Positions 44,153 to 53,122 of a stretch of 64,000 nucleotides of DNA are shown in pieces. Made by a program: the position numbers and the translations under genes. A model generated the notes under the pieces. It saw nothing but the letters and a program-made list of their open reading frames with translations. It searched no databases and had not been told where the DNA came from. The stretch's first letter is position 1. Each line of letters opens with the position of its first letter. This stretch comes from an uncultured Gemmatimonadales bacterium (GTDB lineage: Bacteria > Gemmatimonadota > Gemmatimonadetes > Longimicrobiales > Gaopeijiaceae), in the NCBI GenBank assembly GCA_937919655.1, contig CALFPJ010000015.1, positions 62,001-126,000 of the forward strand, given 5' to 3'.

Positions 44153-45514
44153 CTAGATTCCCGCGCCGCCGACCATCTCGAACTCACCTGATGGCGCCCT
44201 CGACTCCCACGGCGATGCTGCGGACATCACGGCGCCTTCGCCGAGCCCCGGCCCAGCCTTCTTGGGCTCCGGTACGATCCGGGCTACGGTCGCCAGCGCT
44301 TGCTCCAGATCATTCCACAGATCCTCGACCGATTCCAAGCCAACCGAGAGCCTGAGCAAGTCATCGGGAACGCCAGCGGCTTCCCTGCTGGCCGGGTCCA
44401 CGACCCGGTGGGTCAGCAGCGCGGGCGCCTGAATAAGCGAATCGACGGAGCCCAACGACACCGCACGGCAAATCAACGTCAGTGTTTCCATCACCCGCTC
44501 CGATGCCTCCCGGCCACCGCGGACCCTGAAAGCGAGTAACGAGCCGGGGCCCACCTGCTGCGTCTGGAGCAATCGTGTCTCAACCGGATCGCCGCTGAGC
44601 CCCGGGTAGTGCACCGCAATGACGTCGGGGTGCAGGACAAGGCGCTCCGCGATCACGCGTGCCGACGCCTGCTGCGCTCGCACACGCACGGGGAGCGTCT
44701 GCAGCCCCCGGTGCAGCATGTAACCCGCCATCGGATGTAACACGCCACCTGTGATCATTCGGATCTGGCGCAGCGGATGCGCCCATTCTTCACTCGTGGC
44801 CACCACACCGCCCATCACGTCGCCGTGTCCGCCAAGAAATTTCGTGGCGCTGTGGACCACAAGGTCGGCTCCCAGTTCTAGTGGCCGTTGAAGAATGGGA
44901 GTCGCGAACGTGTTATCGACAGCCACTGCGATCCGATGGCCTAGCCGAGTCTCACACGCACGTACCTGGGACACCACGTCCGCGATGTCGACCATGACCA
45001 GCGTCGGGTTCGCTGGCGTCTCCAGCAGCACCAAGCTCGTGTCGTGCCTGACGGCCGAGGCGACTTCAGTCGACTCCACCCAGCTCACTTCCGTACCTAG
45101 CAGCCCCGACGTCAGAAGGTGATCTGTCCCGCCATACACGGGGCGAACCGCTACCACGTGCCGGCCACGGGCCCAGCCCTCAGGCGAGGCCTCAGAGCAT
45201 GCCGCCATCACCACGGCGGTGATCGCGGCCATACCGCTCGCGAAGGCCACGCCAGCCTCGGCGCTCTCCAGGTCGGCCAGAGCTGACTCGAATCTGGAGA
45301 CGGTCGGATTCTGTAGACGCGCATAAACAGGGTTCGGAGCCTCGCCAGCGCCTTCGATGAGTGCGTCCATGGACGCCGCCACGGCCTCGGCCGTGTCGAA
45401 CGTGTACGTGGTCGAGAGGTCGATGGGTGGAACGTGAGCCCCCCCCACTTCACGAGTAGTGTCGCTGCGGACGTGTCCTCGGGCCGACCTAACTGCTCGG
45501 GTTTCCAGCCTCAT
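44153..45514 (-). CDS. Cys/Met-metabolism PLP enzyme
   Basis: A 453-residue fold-type I PLP enzyme of the cystathionine gamma-synthase / methionine gamma-lyase family. FASGMAAITAVVMAACSE binds the phosphate, VAVDNTFATPILQRPLELGA leads to the Schiff-base lysine in HSATKFLGGHGDVMGG, and SLGSVDSLIQAPALLTH is the C-terminal substrate loop. Start ATG 45514 near an AAGGA site. Divergent from an Lrp-type regulator, the usual arrangement for amino-acid-responsive control. Synthase versus lyase activity cannot be decided. Confidence 0.88.
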   Translation of the reverse strand: MRLETRAVRSARGHVRSDTTREVGGAHVPPIDLSTTYTFDTAEAVAASMDALIEGAGEAPNPVYARLQNPTVSRFESALADLESAEAGVAFASGMAAITAVVMAACSEASPEGWARGRHVVAVRPVYGGTDHLLTSGLLGTEVSWVESTEVASAVRHDTSLVLLETPANPTLVMVDIADVVSQVRACETRLGHRIAVAVDNTFATPILQRPLELGADLVVHSATKFLGGHGDVMGGVVATSEEWAHPLRQIRMITGGVLHPMAGYMLHRGLQTLPVRVRAQQASARVIAERLVLHPDVIAVHYPGLSGDPVETRLLQTQQVGPGSLLAFRVRGGREASERVMETLTLICRAVSLGSVDSLIQAPALLTHRVVDPASREAAGVPDDLLRLSVGLESVEDLWNDLEQALATVARIVPEPKKAGPGLGEGAVMSAASPWESRAPSGEFEMVGGAGI

Positions 45515-45544
45515 GTCTGATCCTTGGCCGATGCGGTCCGTGTG

Positions 45545-45557
45545 GTACATAATGTAC
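45545..45557. promoter_or_regulatory. Palindrome in the PLP enzyme / Lrp intergenic region
   Basis: GTACAT-A-ATGTAC is a perfect 13-base palindrome 30 bases upstream of the PLP-enzyme start, in the 120-base divergent promoter region. A second inverted repeat (GCCGCA / TGCGGC, 45604-45620) lies close to the regulator's start. Both are plausible binding sites for the adjacent Lrp/AsnC protein; assignment is by position and symmetry. Confidence 0.45.
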
Positions 45558-45634
45558 TATCTACACAGCAAACATCGGACTTACATTGTCGCAGCGGTAA
45601 TCTGCCGCATTTTCTGCGGCCATAGGGATGATTT

Positions 45635-46105
45635 ATGATAGTTGACCGAATCGATCGACAGATACTGATGGCGCTCGCCGAAGATGCGCGTACCAGCAAT
45701 AAGGACCTCGCGATCGACGTCGGACTCTCTCAATCGGCGTGCCTGGAGCGGGTGCGCCGCCTCACGGAGCGAGGCACGCTCAAGGGGGCACATGCCGAGG
45801 TCGACCCAGCCGCTTTCGGCATCGGCGTTCAAGCGCTGGTCGCGGTTCAACTCAAGCGCCACACGCGGGCGGCGGTCGCACGATTCGAGCAAACTGCCCT
45901 CGCGCTTCCTCAGGTCGTGGCACTTTACCACACCACGGGCCGGAACGACTACCTGGCGCACGCCGTCGCACAGGACATGGAGCACCTTCGTGACTTCACG
46001 CTCGATGCCATCACGGCGCTGCCCGAGGTATCACGGGTGGAGACGTCGCTTCTTTTTCGGGCGACCAAAAAGACGTCCTGGCCAGATCTGACCGAGGAGA
46101 CGTGA
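45635..46105 (+). CDS. Lrp/AsnC-family transcriptional regulator
   Basis: A 156-residue regulator. Residues 1-60 form the winged helix (VDRIDRQILMALAEDARTSN, then VGLSQSACLERVRRLTERG), and the rest the RAM effector domain (VVALYHTTGRNDYLAHAVAQ). Such proteins form octamers around bound amino acid. It is divergent from a sulfur-amino-acid PLP gene, its probable target, and likely autoregulated. It may equally be a BkdR/MdeR-type local regulator. Confidence 0.9.
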   Translation: MIVDRIDRQILMALAEDARTSNKDLAIDVGLSQSACLERVRRLTERGTLKGAHAEVDPAAFGIGVQALVAVQLKRHTRAAVARFEQTALALPQVVALYHTTGRNDYLAHAVAQDMEHLRDFTLDAITALPEVSRVETSLLFRATKKTSWPDLTEET

Positions 46106-46111
46106 AGACTT

Positions 46112-46870
46112 CTACCGCCCCCCGTCCACCGGCAACACGGTCCCAGTAATCCAGCCCGCCTGCTCCGAAGCAAGGAAGAGCACCGCATGGGCGATGTCCG
46201 CGGGCGCGCCCAACCGGCGCATCGCGATTCGAGACAGCAGCTCCTGCTGGCCTTCCTCACCATACGACTCCCACTGCCGTTCGGTGTTCGGATTCGAGCG
46301 GATGAAGCCGGGCGCAATGTTGTTGACGGTGATTCCGAAGGGACCGAGTTCGTGGGCGAGCTGGCGCGTGAGTCCGATCTGTCCGGCCTTCGCTGAGGCA
46401 TAGGCCTGGATGCCCGTGAGGCTCACGCCGAGTCCCGCGCCACTGGAGATGTTCACGACACGACCGCGCCCCGCCGCTTTCATGGCGGGCGCGACGGCCT
46501 GAGCGGTCCAGAACGCCCCGGTCTGATTCACGGCGACAATGGCCTCCCACTCCTCGCTAGTCACCTCTTCTAAGGGCCGTCCGACCTGACCGAGGACCCC
46601 CCCCGCATTGTTCACGAGGACATCAACCCGCCCGGTCGCGGCAATCGCCGAATCGACCCACTGCCCAACAGCCACGCGATCGGTCACATCGACCAACGTT
46701 CCATGACAATCGTCGCCGACAAGATCGACGGTGCGCATCAGATCGGACTCCATGACGTCGCACACGAACACGATGGCACCGCGGGCCCCAAAGGCTCCCG
46801 CGATCGCGCGTCCAATGCCGTGCGCCCCACCCGTCACCAACACTGTCTGCCCAGCGAATGTGCTCTCCAT
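46112..46870 (-). CDS. Short-chain dehydrogenase/reductase
   Basis: A 252-residue classical SDR. VLVTGGAHGIGRAIAGAF binds NAD(P); NNAGGVLG, Ser in VVNISSGAG and YASAK complete the catalytic set; VLPVDGG is the usual C-terminus. ATG 46870 overlaps by one base the stop of the creatininase-family gene (TAATG on the minus strand), so the two are co-translated. The substrate is unknown; pairing with an amidohydrolase suggests a small catabolic step. Confidence 0.85.
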   Translation of the reverse strand: MESTFAGQTVLVTGGAHGIGRAIAGAFGARGAIVFVCDVMESDLMRTVDLVGDDCHGTLVDVTDRVAVGQWVDSAIAATGRVDVLVNNAGGVLGQVGRPLEEVTSEEWEAIVAVNQTGAFWTAQAVAPAMKAAGRGRVVNISSGAGLGVSLTGIQAYASAKAGQIGLTRQLAHELGPFGITVNNIAPGFIRSNPNTERQWESYGEEGQQELLSRIAMRRLGAPADIAHAVLFLASEQAGWITGTVLPVDGGR

Positions 46871-47568
46871 TACCAGCCTTCCTGTAAAACGCATCGGGTC
46901 TCGCGAACGGCAACAGACCACACGTGCTCGTAGTCCGCGTCAGGGCGTGTGTAATAGCCACCGAAGGATCCGTCACCGAGCCGTTCACGTAGCGCCGCGG
47001 GTGACATGTCCTCACGGTCGGAAAGATCAACGGCAGGCTTATGACCCTCAGGGACGTCGACGCCCCCCACCTGAGTCCAGGGGAAGCCCTCCATCCACGA
47101 CGCGTGGGACGCATCTGGGTCTATGGCTCGCACCGACGCCATGGTTTCCGGCGCAGCCCACCAGTCGTACCAACGAAGCTGCACTTGGGGATGTTCGGCC
47201 GCCCAGGCATCAACGGCCGGCCGGCCATCTCGATTCCCTCCATGGCCATTAACCAGCACGATGCGCTTGAAACCATGTGCTACCAGGCTGTTCAGCACGT
47301 CCCGGAGCATGCGCCCATAGGTGTCTGGGGTCAGGGTGACCGTCCCCGGGTAGGCCATGAAATAGGGCGTCAGCCCATAGGCGACAGCCGGAAACACAGG
47401 CACGCCTAGGGGCTCCGCCGCATCCACGGCGATCTTCTCCGCCAGGATCGCATCCACGGCTAGGCTCAAGTACGCGTGTTGCTCCACACTACCTAGTGGG
47501 AGCACGCAGCGATCGTCCGATTCCAAGAATGTCTCGACCTGCATCCAGGTCATGTCTGCGACTCTCAC
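46870..47568 (-). CDS. Creatininase-family amidohydrolase
   Basis: A 232-residue binuclear metal hydrolase. CVLPLGSVEQHAYLSLAVDA carries Glu, His and Asp ligands and VLVNGHGGNRDG the second cluster; YPGTVTLTPDTYGRML follows. The family opens creatinine, formamidopyrimidine or mycofactocin-type amides. GTG 47568 is chosen: it overlaps the mutY stop as GTGA and has GGGAGG just upstream; a TTG at 47580 is the alternative. Part of mutY-creatininase-SDR. Confidence 0.82.
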   Translation of the reverse strand: MRVADMTWMQVETFLESDDRCVLPLGSVEQHAYLSLAVDAILAEKIAVDAAEPLGVPVFPAVAYGLTPYFMAYPGTVTLTPDTYGRMLRDVLNSLVAHGFKRIVLVNGHGGNRDGRPAVDAWAAEHPQVQLRWYDWWAAPETMASVRAIDPDASHASWMEGFPWTQVGGVDVPEGHKPAVDLSDREDMSPAALRERLGDGSFGGYYTRPDADYEHVWSVAVRETRCVLQEGW

Positions 47569-48632
47569 CGCACCTCCCAAGTCAGTTGATCGAGTACTCT
47601 ACGTTGCGCGACGGGGATGGCGAGGGCCCCAGCCTCTGATGCCGACACCCATGCCCGCCCTGAACCGTCCGCCACCGTGGCCGTGGCCTTCATAATGTAC
47701 GGCCTATACGTGACATGGAGATGAGTAAAACGATGCACGACCGTTTCGAGCGGAAGCGGCGGGCCGACGATCGCAGCGTCGAGACCTCGCACGACTGTCG
47801 CGATCTCCGCTTCCATTTCTTCCGTGGGGGTCGGACCTGCCCCTGCTCCCAGAGTCATCTCAGATTCTGGAAAAGCCCACATTCCACCCAGCAGGCCACC
47901 ATCGGGCCGCCGCACCAATAACACCCGACCGTCGCACTGAAGCACCACAAGCAACATATCCACGGCGCGCACGCGCGGCTTTCTCGCCCGCACGGGCCGC
48001 TCCGCCTGACTTCCAGCAGCCCGCGCCGCGCACCACTTAGACACCGGGCACACCGCACACTTCGGATTCCGCGGCGTACACACCACCGCCCCGAGCTCCA
48101 TCAGCGCCTGGTTCCAATCGCCCGGGCGGGTCAAATGAACCAACTCAGTCGCGCGCGCCCGCAACCATGACACCGTCGGCTCCGGCTCATCGAACCACCG
48201 CGACAGGACACGGCGCACGTTTCCATCCACCGCGGGCGCGACCTCACCGAAGGCGATACTCGCCACAGCGCCCGCCGTATACTCGCCCACACCTGGCAGG
48301 GCGCGCAGTTCGAGCGCGGTTTCAGGGAACTCGCCCCCCGGTCGTTCTCGCACCGCGCGGACGGCGGCATGTAGGTTGCGCGCGCGGCGATAGTACCCGA
48401 GCCCTTCCCATTCACGTAGCACCTCATCGACATCGGCATCCGCCAACGACTCTACGTCCGGGAACCGCCTGAGCCAGGGCTCGTAGTACCTAACGACCGT
48501 ATCGACTCGGGTTTGCTGCAGCATGACCTCTGAGACCAAGATCCGGTACGGGTCCGACTCACCCCGCCACGGGAGGTCGCGCCGTACCGCGTCGTAGTGG
48601 GCCAGGAGGGCTGTGCGGGCTTCAGGGTTCAT
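47565..48632 (-). CDS. mutY: A/G-specific adenine glycosylase MutY
   Basis: A 355-residue DNA-repair glycosylase that removes adenine mispaired with 8-oxoguanine. Glu35 in SEVMLQQTRVDT, the helix-hairpin-helix LPGVGEYTAGAV, catalytic Asp in APAVDGNVRRVL, and the [4Fe-4S] cysteines in CTPRNPKCAVCPVSKWC are all present. The C-terminal Nudix-like 8-oxoG-recognition domain (about 225-350) contains FTHLHVTY. Full length. First gene of a three-gene minus-strand operon. Confidence 0.95.
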   Translation of the reverse strand: MNPEARTALLAHYDAVRRDLPWRGESDPYRILVSEVMLQQTRVDTVVRYYEPWLRRFPDVESLADADVDEVLREWEGLGYYRRARNLHAAVRAVRERPGGEFPETALELRALPGVGEYTAGAVASIAFGEVAPAVDGNVRRVLSRWFDEPEPTVSWLRARATELVHLTRPGDWNQALMELGAVVCTPRNPKCAVCPVSKWCAARAAGSQAERPVRARKPRVRAVDMLLVVLQCDGRVLLVRRPDGGLLGGMWAFPESEMTLGAGAGPTPTEEMEAEIATVVRGLDAAIVGPPLPLETVVHRFTHLHVTYRPYIMKATATVADGSGRAWVSASEAGALAIPVAQRRVLDQLTWEVR

Positions 48633-48690
48633 GGCGGGAAGCTACGCTGGGGCGTAGTGTGAGGGCCACTCCGCAAACCGTTGGCAATAC

Positions 48691-49983
48691 ATGCGTTTCA
48701 CGACTTACTCGAAGTACAAGGGCCGCTGGCTGGACGCCCTCAACATCGAATCGCTCCTTGAGCACCTGTCTGATTTTCTTATGGACGGCGGCTTCTCGGG
48801 CGGCCCGCACTACCACCCCTATTGGGGTTGGTCTGGCGGCGAGGACACGAATTCGACCGATGCCCTAAAGAACGCCCTCCTCAAGGCCCTTCTAGAAAGC
48901 GGCCAACTCACCCCCGAAATGATCGACGAGCTGCGGGGTGAAGGCGACGGCGATGAGGAAATCAGGAAGCAGGTGGCTGCTCTACTGGACGACTTGATCC
49001 AGAAGATGGTTGAGGAGGGCTTCATCAACATGGAGACCGGCAACCCGCAAATGCCCGGGGCAACGTACGACGTCACGGGTCAGGGGCAGATCGACGAGGC
49101 CAAGCAGGCGGCCCAGCAGGTTCAGTTCAACCTCACACAAAAGGGGATGGACTTCCTGGGATATCGCGCGCTGAGGGGACTCCTTGCCGCGATCGGAAAG
49201 GCGAGCGCCGGGTCTCATGACACGCCACACCTCTCGACTGGCATTGAGGCCGAAGCCGCCTCGAAGCCTTATGAGTTTGGCGACACGCTCAACTTGGACA
49301 TTCCCGCGACCCTAAAGAACGCGATCGAACGCGAAGGCCTGACGGTCCCGCTGCAGCTGGACTACGGCGACCTCATGGTGCATCAGGCCGAGTACAGATC
49401 CTCATGTGCGACGGTACTCATGTTGGACGTGTCCCACTCCATGGTGTTGTACGGCGAGGACCGTTTTGCTCCTGCAAAGCGGGTGGCGCTCGCCATGTCC
49501 CACATGATCCGCACCCAGTTTCCCGGGGACTCGCTCCGCGTGGTCACCTTCGGGGATCGAGCCAAGGAGATTCCGATCTCGCAGCTCGGCAAAGCACAGG
49601 TTGGGCCATTTCACACCAACACAGCCGAGGGCATCGAGATCGCCCGTCGTATCCTGGCGTCGCAGAACAAAGACATGCGCCAGATCATCATGATCACGGA
49701 CGGGAAGCCCAGCGCGATGACCCTCCCAGACGGGCGCGTGTATACCAACTCCGGCGGCCTCGACCCGCATATTCTGCAACGCACCTTCCAAGAGGTCGCC
49801 GCCTGCCGGAAGGCGGGTATCCTCATCAACACCTTCATGCTCGCGGATGACCCCTATTTGGTCCAATTCGTGCAGAAGGTGTCAGAGATCGCACGCGGAA
49901 AGGCGTACTTCACCAATACCATGACATTGGGCCAACACATCATGATGGACTTCATGAAGAACAAACGCCGGAGAATGTCGTGA
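48691..49983 (+). CDS. VWA-domain protein
   Basis: A 430-residue cytosolic protein. An N-terminal acidic helical region (about 40-190) leads to a von Willebrand A domain with a complete MIDAS: DVSHS in VLMLDVSHSMVLYGEDRF, Thr in HTNTAEGIEIARRIL and Asp in IMITDGKPSAM. VWA proteins of this shape pair with MoxR-like ATPases; the candidate partner is encoded at 41995. No signal peptide. The next lipoprotein gene overlaps its stop. Confidence 0.85.
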   Translation: MRFTTYSKYKGRWLDALNIESLLEHLSDFLMDGGFSGGPHYHPYWGWSGGEDTNSTDALKNALLKALLESGQLTPEMIDELRGEGDGDEEIRKQVAALLDDLIQKMVEEGFINMETGNPQMPGATYDVTGQGQIDEAKQAAQQVQFNLTQKGMDFLGYRALRGLLAAIGKASAGSHDTPHLSTGIEAEAASKPYEFGDTLNLDIPATLKNAIEREGLTVPLQLDYGDLMVHQAEYRSSCATVLMLDVSHSMVLYGEDRFAPAKRVALAMSHMIRTQFPGDSLRVVTFGDRAKEIPISQLGKAQVGPFHTNTAEGIEIARRILASQNKDMRQIIMITDGKPSAMTLPDGRVYTNSGGLDPHILQRTFQEVAACRKAGILINTFMLADDPYLVQFVQKVSEIARGKAYFTNTMTLGQHIMMDFMKNKRRRMS

Positions 49984-50684
49984 GGCGAGCCGCCCCCAGC
50001 GCTACTCGCGCAGCCCACCGCCTAGGTTGGTTGCTTCTTTGCGTGACCTTCGCGGCTTGCGCCTCAGAGTCCGAGACAGAGACGGCCGCGTCGTCCTCCG
50101 GGACCCCGGCGGCCGAGCCAGCGCCCTCCGCGTATGTCGTTCGGCTCGATAGCGACCGCAGCGACCCAGGCCAATTCCAACTGACAGAAGAGGGCCCCGC
50201 GCTGCGCATCCTCACGGGTCCCGCCGGCATCGCATATCGCGCGGAAGATGCCGTTCAGAGTGGCGACTTCCGCGTTGACGCAACCTTTACCCAGTATGGT
50301 GCGCCGGTCGGATATCGAGAGGCCTACGGACTGTTCTTGGGGGGCCTCGAACTCGACGGTCCGGAACTCGAGTACACCTATCTGCTGGTCCGCCCCACGG
50401 GTGACTTCCTCATTAAACGCCGGATCGGAGAGATCACGGAGACGATCGTAGACTGGACCCCGCACACGGCCATTCGAGTGGTCGCGGCAGAGGGTGACGA
50501 GCCAGAGAACACTGTCACGGTTGAAGTCGCCGACGGTCAGCTGAACTTCATTCTGAACGGGCAACTCGCCCATTCAATGCTCGCGACCGAGGCGCGCCCG
50601 TTTGGTATCACGGGCCTACGAGCAAACCACCGATTGGACGTCCGGGTCACGAACTGGACATTGGCCATCTCAGCAACCCGCTGA
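49980..50684 (+). CDS. Lipoprotein with lectin-like fold
   Basis: A 234-residue predicted lipoprotein (lipobox VTFAAC near 27) followed by a Ser/Thr/Ala/Pro-rich linker. The rest (VQSGDFRVDATFTQYGAP, FLGGLELDGPELEYTYLLVR, VEVADGQLNFILNGQLAHSM) resembles the concanavalin/DUF1080-like beta sandwich used to bind sugars. GTG start overlaps the VWA stop (GTGA). The 3' end overlaps the convergent transporter gene by 15 bases. Confidence 0.6.
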   Translation: MRRAAPSATRAAHRLGWLLLCVTFAACASESETETAASSSGTPAAEPAPSAYVVRLDSDRSDPGQFQLTEEGPALRILTGPAGIAYRAEDAVQSGDFRVDATFTQYGAPVGYREAYGLFLGGLELDGPELEYTYLLVRPTGDFLIKRRIGEITETIVDWTPHTAIRVVAAEGDEPENTVTVEVADGQLNFILNGQLAHSMLATEARPFGITGLRANHRLDVRVTNWTLAISATR

Positions 50685-52055
50685 GCGCGCCCTCGCCTTA
50701 TCCAATAACGGTAGGGCGCTGCGTCGCGACATCAGCTCCAAGAACACCCCCTCAGCGAAGAGCCCAACCACGGCGAGGGTGACGCCCAAACGTGCGCCGT
50801 TAGGACCCATGGGACCCAAAAGGATCGGAGCTGCTGCGGCGATCACTACGATCCGAAGCACCGCGCCACGCGCGACCAAGGTCGTACAGCCCGCTCGTAC
50901 GAAGAGTCCTTGATTGTACTGGCGATGCCCGTACAGCACGGGGTAGAGGGCAGCTACTGGAAACGCGAGCCCGGCTGGTTCTAGGAGCGAAGGATCGAGG
51001 CGAAAGCCGTTCCACAAGATCCACTCGCGAATGGCCGGCACCGACAGGATCCCCAGAAGAACCGTGACCCCTATAGCCAGAGTCGCTGCGTAGCGGCGTA
51101 CCTGTGTGTGTGCCGCCCGGCAGTCGACCAAGGCGAGCGCAGCGTGCTGTAGCTGCCCCACCGGCGCGGTGAGGAACCATGCCACCGCCTCCACGACCGT
51201 GAACGCCGCGATCGAGCAGTCGGGCTCCGGCGTCCGCGCGAGCACAGACGTAATGATTAGTGGCGTGCTCCACCACAACATCACGTTGAGCATGAGCGGG
51301 GCGGAGAACGACAGTAGCCGATCTTCGCCTTGGGTCTCGGACTCCGTCAGCTCAGGCACCGCGGGCAGCGGGGCGTGTGAAAACGCGACAATTGCCGCCT
51401 CGAAGGCGAGGCCAGCGGTAAAGGCGACTCCACCCAACCAGGCACCCGCGGGTGTGGTCGTGAGAGCGAAGGCGACAGCACCCAGGACCACCGTGCGCAC
51501 CCCGGTGGCTAACGCGATCGGATTGGTGCGGTGGCCGGCCACCAATCGACCCTGATGCAGCGCTCTAACCCCGGTCAGGAACGGAACCGGCCACAGCGCC
51601 GTCATTGCGGAAATCGCCTGATCCAGGATTCCGTCCTGGACACCAACCACCCCCCCAAGGACCAATTCTCCCAACGGGGTGAAGGCCACCGCCGCCGCGA
51701 CCCCCGACATCACAGCGCCCATTACATAGGCGAAACGCCGAACCACCGTGATCTCCCGAGCGGCCAACAAACGGGCCGCGGCCACTTGCTGCACCACCAA
51801 CAGGGGAGCGTAGAGGACTCCAATGAGGGCAAAGGCCACTCCGAAACCCGCGAGAGAGGCCGCCGGATCGGACGTACGGGCCAGTGCGGCAGCCACCAGG
51901 GGATTGGTGGCCGTGAGCAGGAAACTCGTCGCGATCAGTGGCGCATAGAACCGGGCGAAAAAGCCGGGACTGAGGGCTGTCGGCTCAATTGGCTTCAGCT
52001 GTCCGTCTCCTTGGCCATCTGCTCCTTCACGGACCGAAGCTCCTTGGCCGCCCAC
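50670..52055 (-). CDS. MATE-like multi-pass membrane transporter
   Basis: About 440-460 residues with around 12 hydrophobic segments in the MATE/MVF arrangement; FYAPLIATSFLLTATNPLVA opens helix 1 and LSFSAPLMLNVMLWWSTPLI begins the second six-helix half. Substrate unknown; drug, organic-anion or lipid export are possible. The listed start is GTG 52055, which overlaps the TPR gene by 61 bases. A CTG at 51998, in CTGA overlap with that gene's stop and 8 bases after AGGAG, is an attractive alternative start. Confidence 0.72.
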   Translation of the reverse strand: MGGQGASVREGADGQGDGQLKPIEPTALSPGFFARFYAPLIATSFLLTATNPLVAAALARTSDPAASLAGFGVAFALIGVLYAPLLVVQQVAAARLLAAREITVVRRFAYVMGAVMSGVAAAVAFTPLGELVLGGVVGVQDGILDQAISAMTALWPVPFLTGVRALHQGRLVAGHRTNPIALATGVRTVVLGAVAFALTTTPAGAWLGGVAFTAGLAFEAAIVAFSHAPLPAVPELTESETQGEDRLLSFSAPLMLNVMLWWSTPLIITSVLARTPEPDCSIAAFTVVEAVAWFLTAPVGQLQHAALALVDCRAAHTQVRRYAATLAIGVTVLLGILSVPAIREWILWNGFRLDPSLLEPAGLAFPVAALYPVLYGHRQYNQGLFVRAGCTTLVARGAVLRIVVIAAAAPILLGPMGPNGARLGVTLAVVGLFAEGVFLELMSRRSALPLLDKARARSAGC

Positions 52056-52639
52056 TCGCCGTCAGCCGTGCCCTCCATTTCGTGTGCGAGTCGAGCCAGC
52101 ATAGGTGCCGCCTTCTCAGGCTGCTCGAGTTTGGTGCGGTACAACTCGACGAGTTCTCTACGGGCCAATGCAGCGAGTCCCGCGTTGATTTCCGATTCGT
52201 TGAGTGCGCGCTTCAGCCACCGGGCGGAGTCCTCGTAGCGTTTCAGGTTGTCCCTGTAGATACGAGCGATGCGCAGGTAGGGTGTCGGATCGCCGGTGTG
52301 CTCCTCTACCACCACCAACTCGAAAGCAGACACGGCGTCTTGGTACATCCCACGAGCGACGAGCGACTCCGGGTACGAATACTCCTGCGTGTGCGGCGTA
52401 GTAGCACCTGAAGGCATGTAGACCTTCGTAGCCGCGCGCCCCGATCCGGAGACGATCCCCATGGGAACAGCCGCCATGACCACCCCGAACGCTATCATGC
52501 AGAGTGGCACGACCCAGAGCCCAAATTCAAACTGGACCACCAGGAAATAGCCGAGGGCCCCACCCATGAACAACCCGATCGCGCCGGCGATCAGAGCATG
52601 TCCCCGAATCGCAAGGCTCTGGACGTCGTGGTCCTTCAT
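51995..52639 (-). CDS. Membrane-anchored TPR-like protein
   Basis: A 214-residue protein: two N-terminal membrane helices (ALIAGAIGLFMGGALGYFLV and LWVVPLCMIAFGVVMAAVP), a short linker with PHTQEYSYPESL, then tetratricopeptide-like helices (YQDAVSAFELVVVEEHTGD, RYEDSARWLKRALNESEIN). It would display a protein-interaction domain at the membrane. ATG 52639 starts just before the first helix; the open frame further upstream has unnatural composition. Upstream, 52640-52879 holds no gene. Confidence 0.65.
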   Translation of the reverse strand: MKDHDVQSLAIRGHALIAGAIGLFMGGALGYFLVVQFEFGLWVVPLCMIAFGVVMAAVPMGIVSGSGRAATKVYMPSGATTPHTQEYSYPESLVARGMYQDAVSAFELVVVEEHTGDPTPYLRIARIYRDNLKRYEDSARWLKRALNESEINAGLAALARRELVELYRTKLEQPEKAAPMLARLAHEMEGTADGEWAAKELRSVKEQMAKETDS

Positions 52640-52879
52640 CTTGCTCTGGCTGACCTCCGCTTGTGCTCGCCGAGGCGTGCGGGCCCCATCCAAGTTCTTG
52701 CTATGAAATTGGGGGCCGCGTTGATCGGGGCCGGACTCGTGGGGGGTGCTCACGGGGCTCAGGCGTCGGAGAGATGGGCGTGGGTGCCACATTCGTGCCG
52801 CGTTGGCGGCGTCCGCGCAAGGTGTGGGCCGGCCACGGACCAGACCCCCTGGGGCCGAGAGCCACTTAGACCGACGAGC

Positions 52880-53122
52880 CTATTCCTGCTCGCCCACTTC
52901 CCGCTCAGCCATTTCGCGGTCGATCTCGTTGGACCGCTTTCGCACCCACAAGCCCGCGCCACCCACCATGCCGAGCGGCAGGAGCGAAAGGAACGCCGTG
53001 GTTGCCAGAAACGCCTTCCTGTTCTCGTCGCTCGCGTCGAAGCAAACCGCACAGGCGTGCCCGACCTCGGGGAAAAGCACTAGAGCCGTCAGGACGAAAA
53101 CTGGAATCCAAGCGCGTTTCAT
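52880..53122 (-). CDS. Small Cys-containing membrane protein of the oxidase operon
   Basis: An 80-residue protein with a signal-like first helix (RAWIPVFVLTALVLFPEVG), a CAVCFD motif near residue 24-29 and a second helix (LLPLGMVGGAGLWV) before a charged tail. The CxxC pair facing the periplasm suggests a metal- or redox-related accessory role. ATG 53122 overlaps the previous stop (ATGA), tying it to the cytochrome oxidase operon as its last gene. Confidence 0.6.
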   Translation of the reverse strand: MKRAWIPVFVLTALVLFPEVGHACAVCFDASDENRKAFLATTAFLSLLPLGMVGGAGLWVRKRSNEIDREMAEREVGEQE

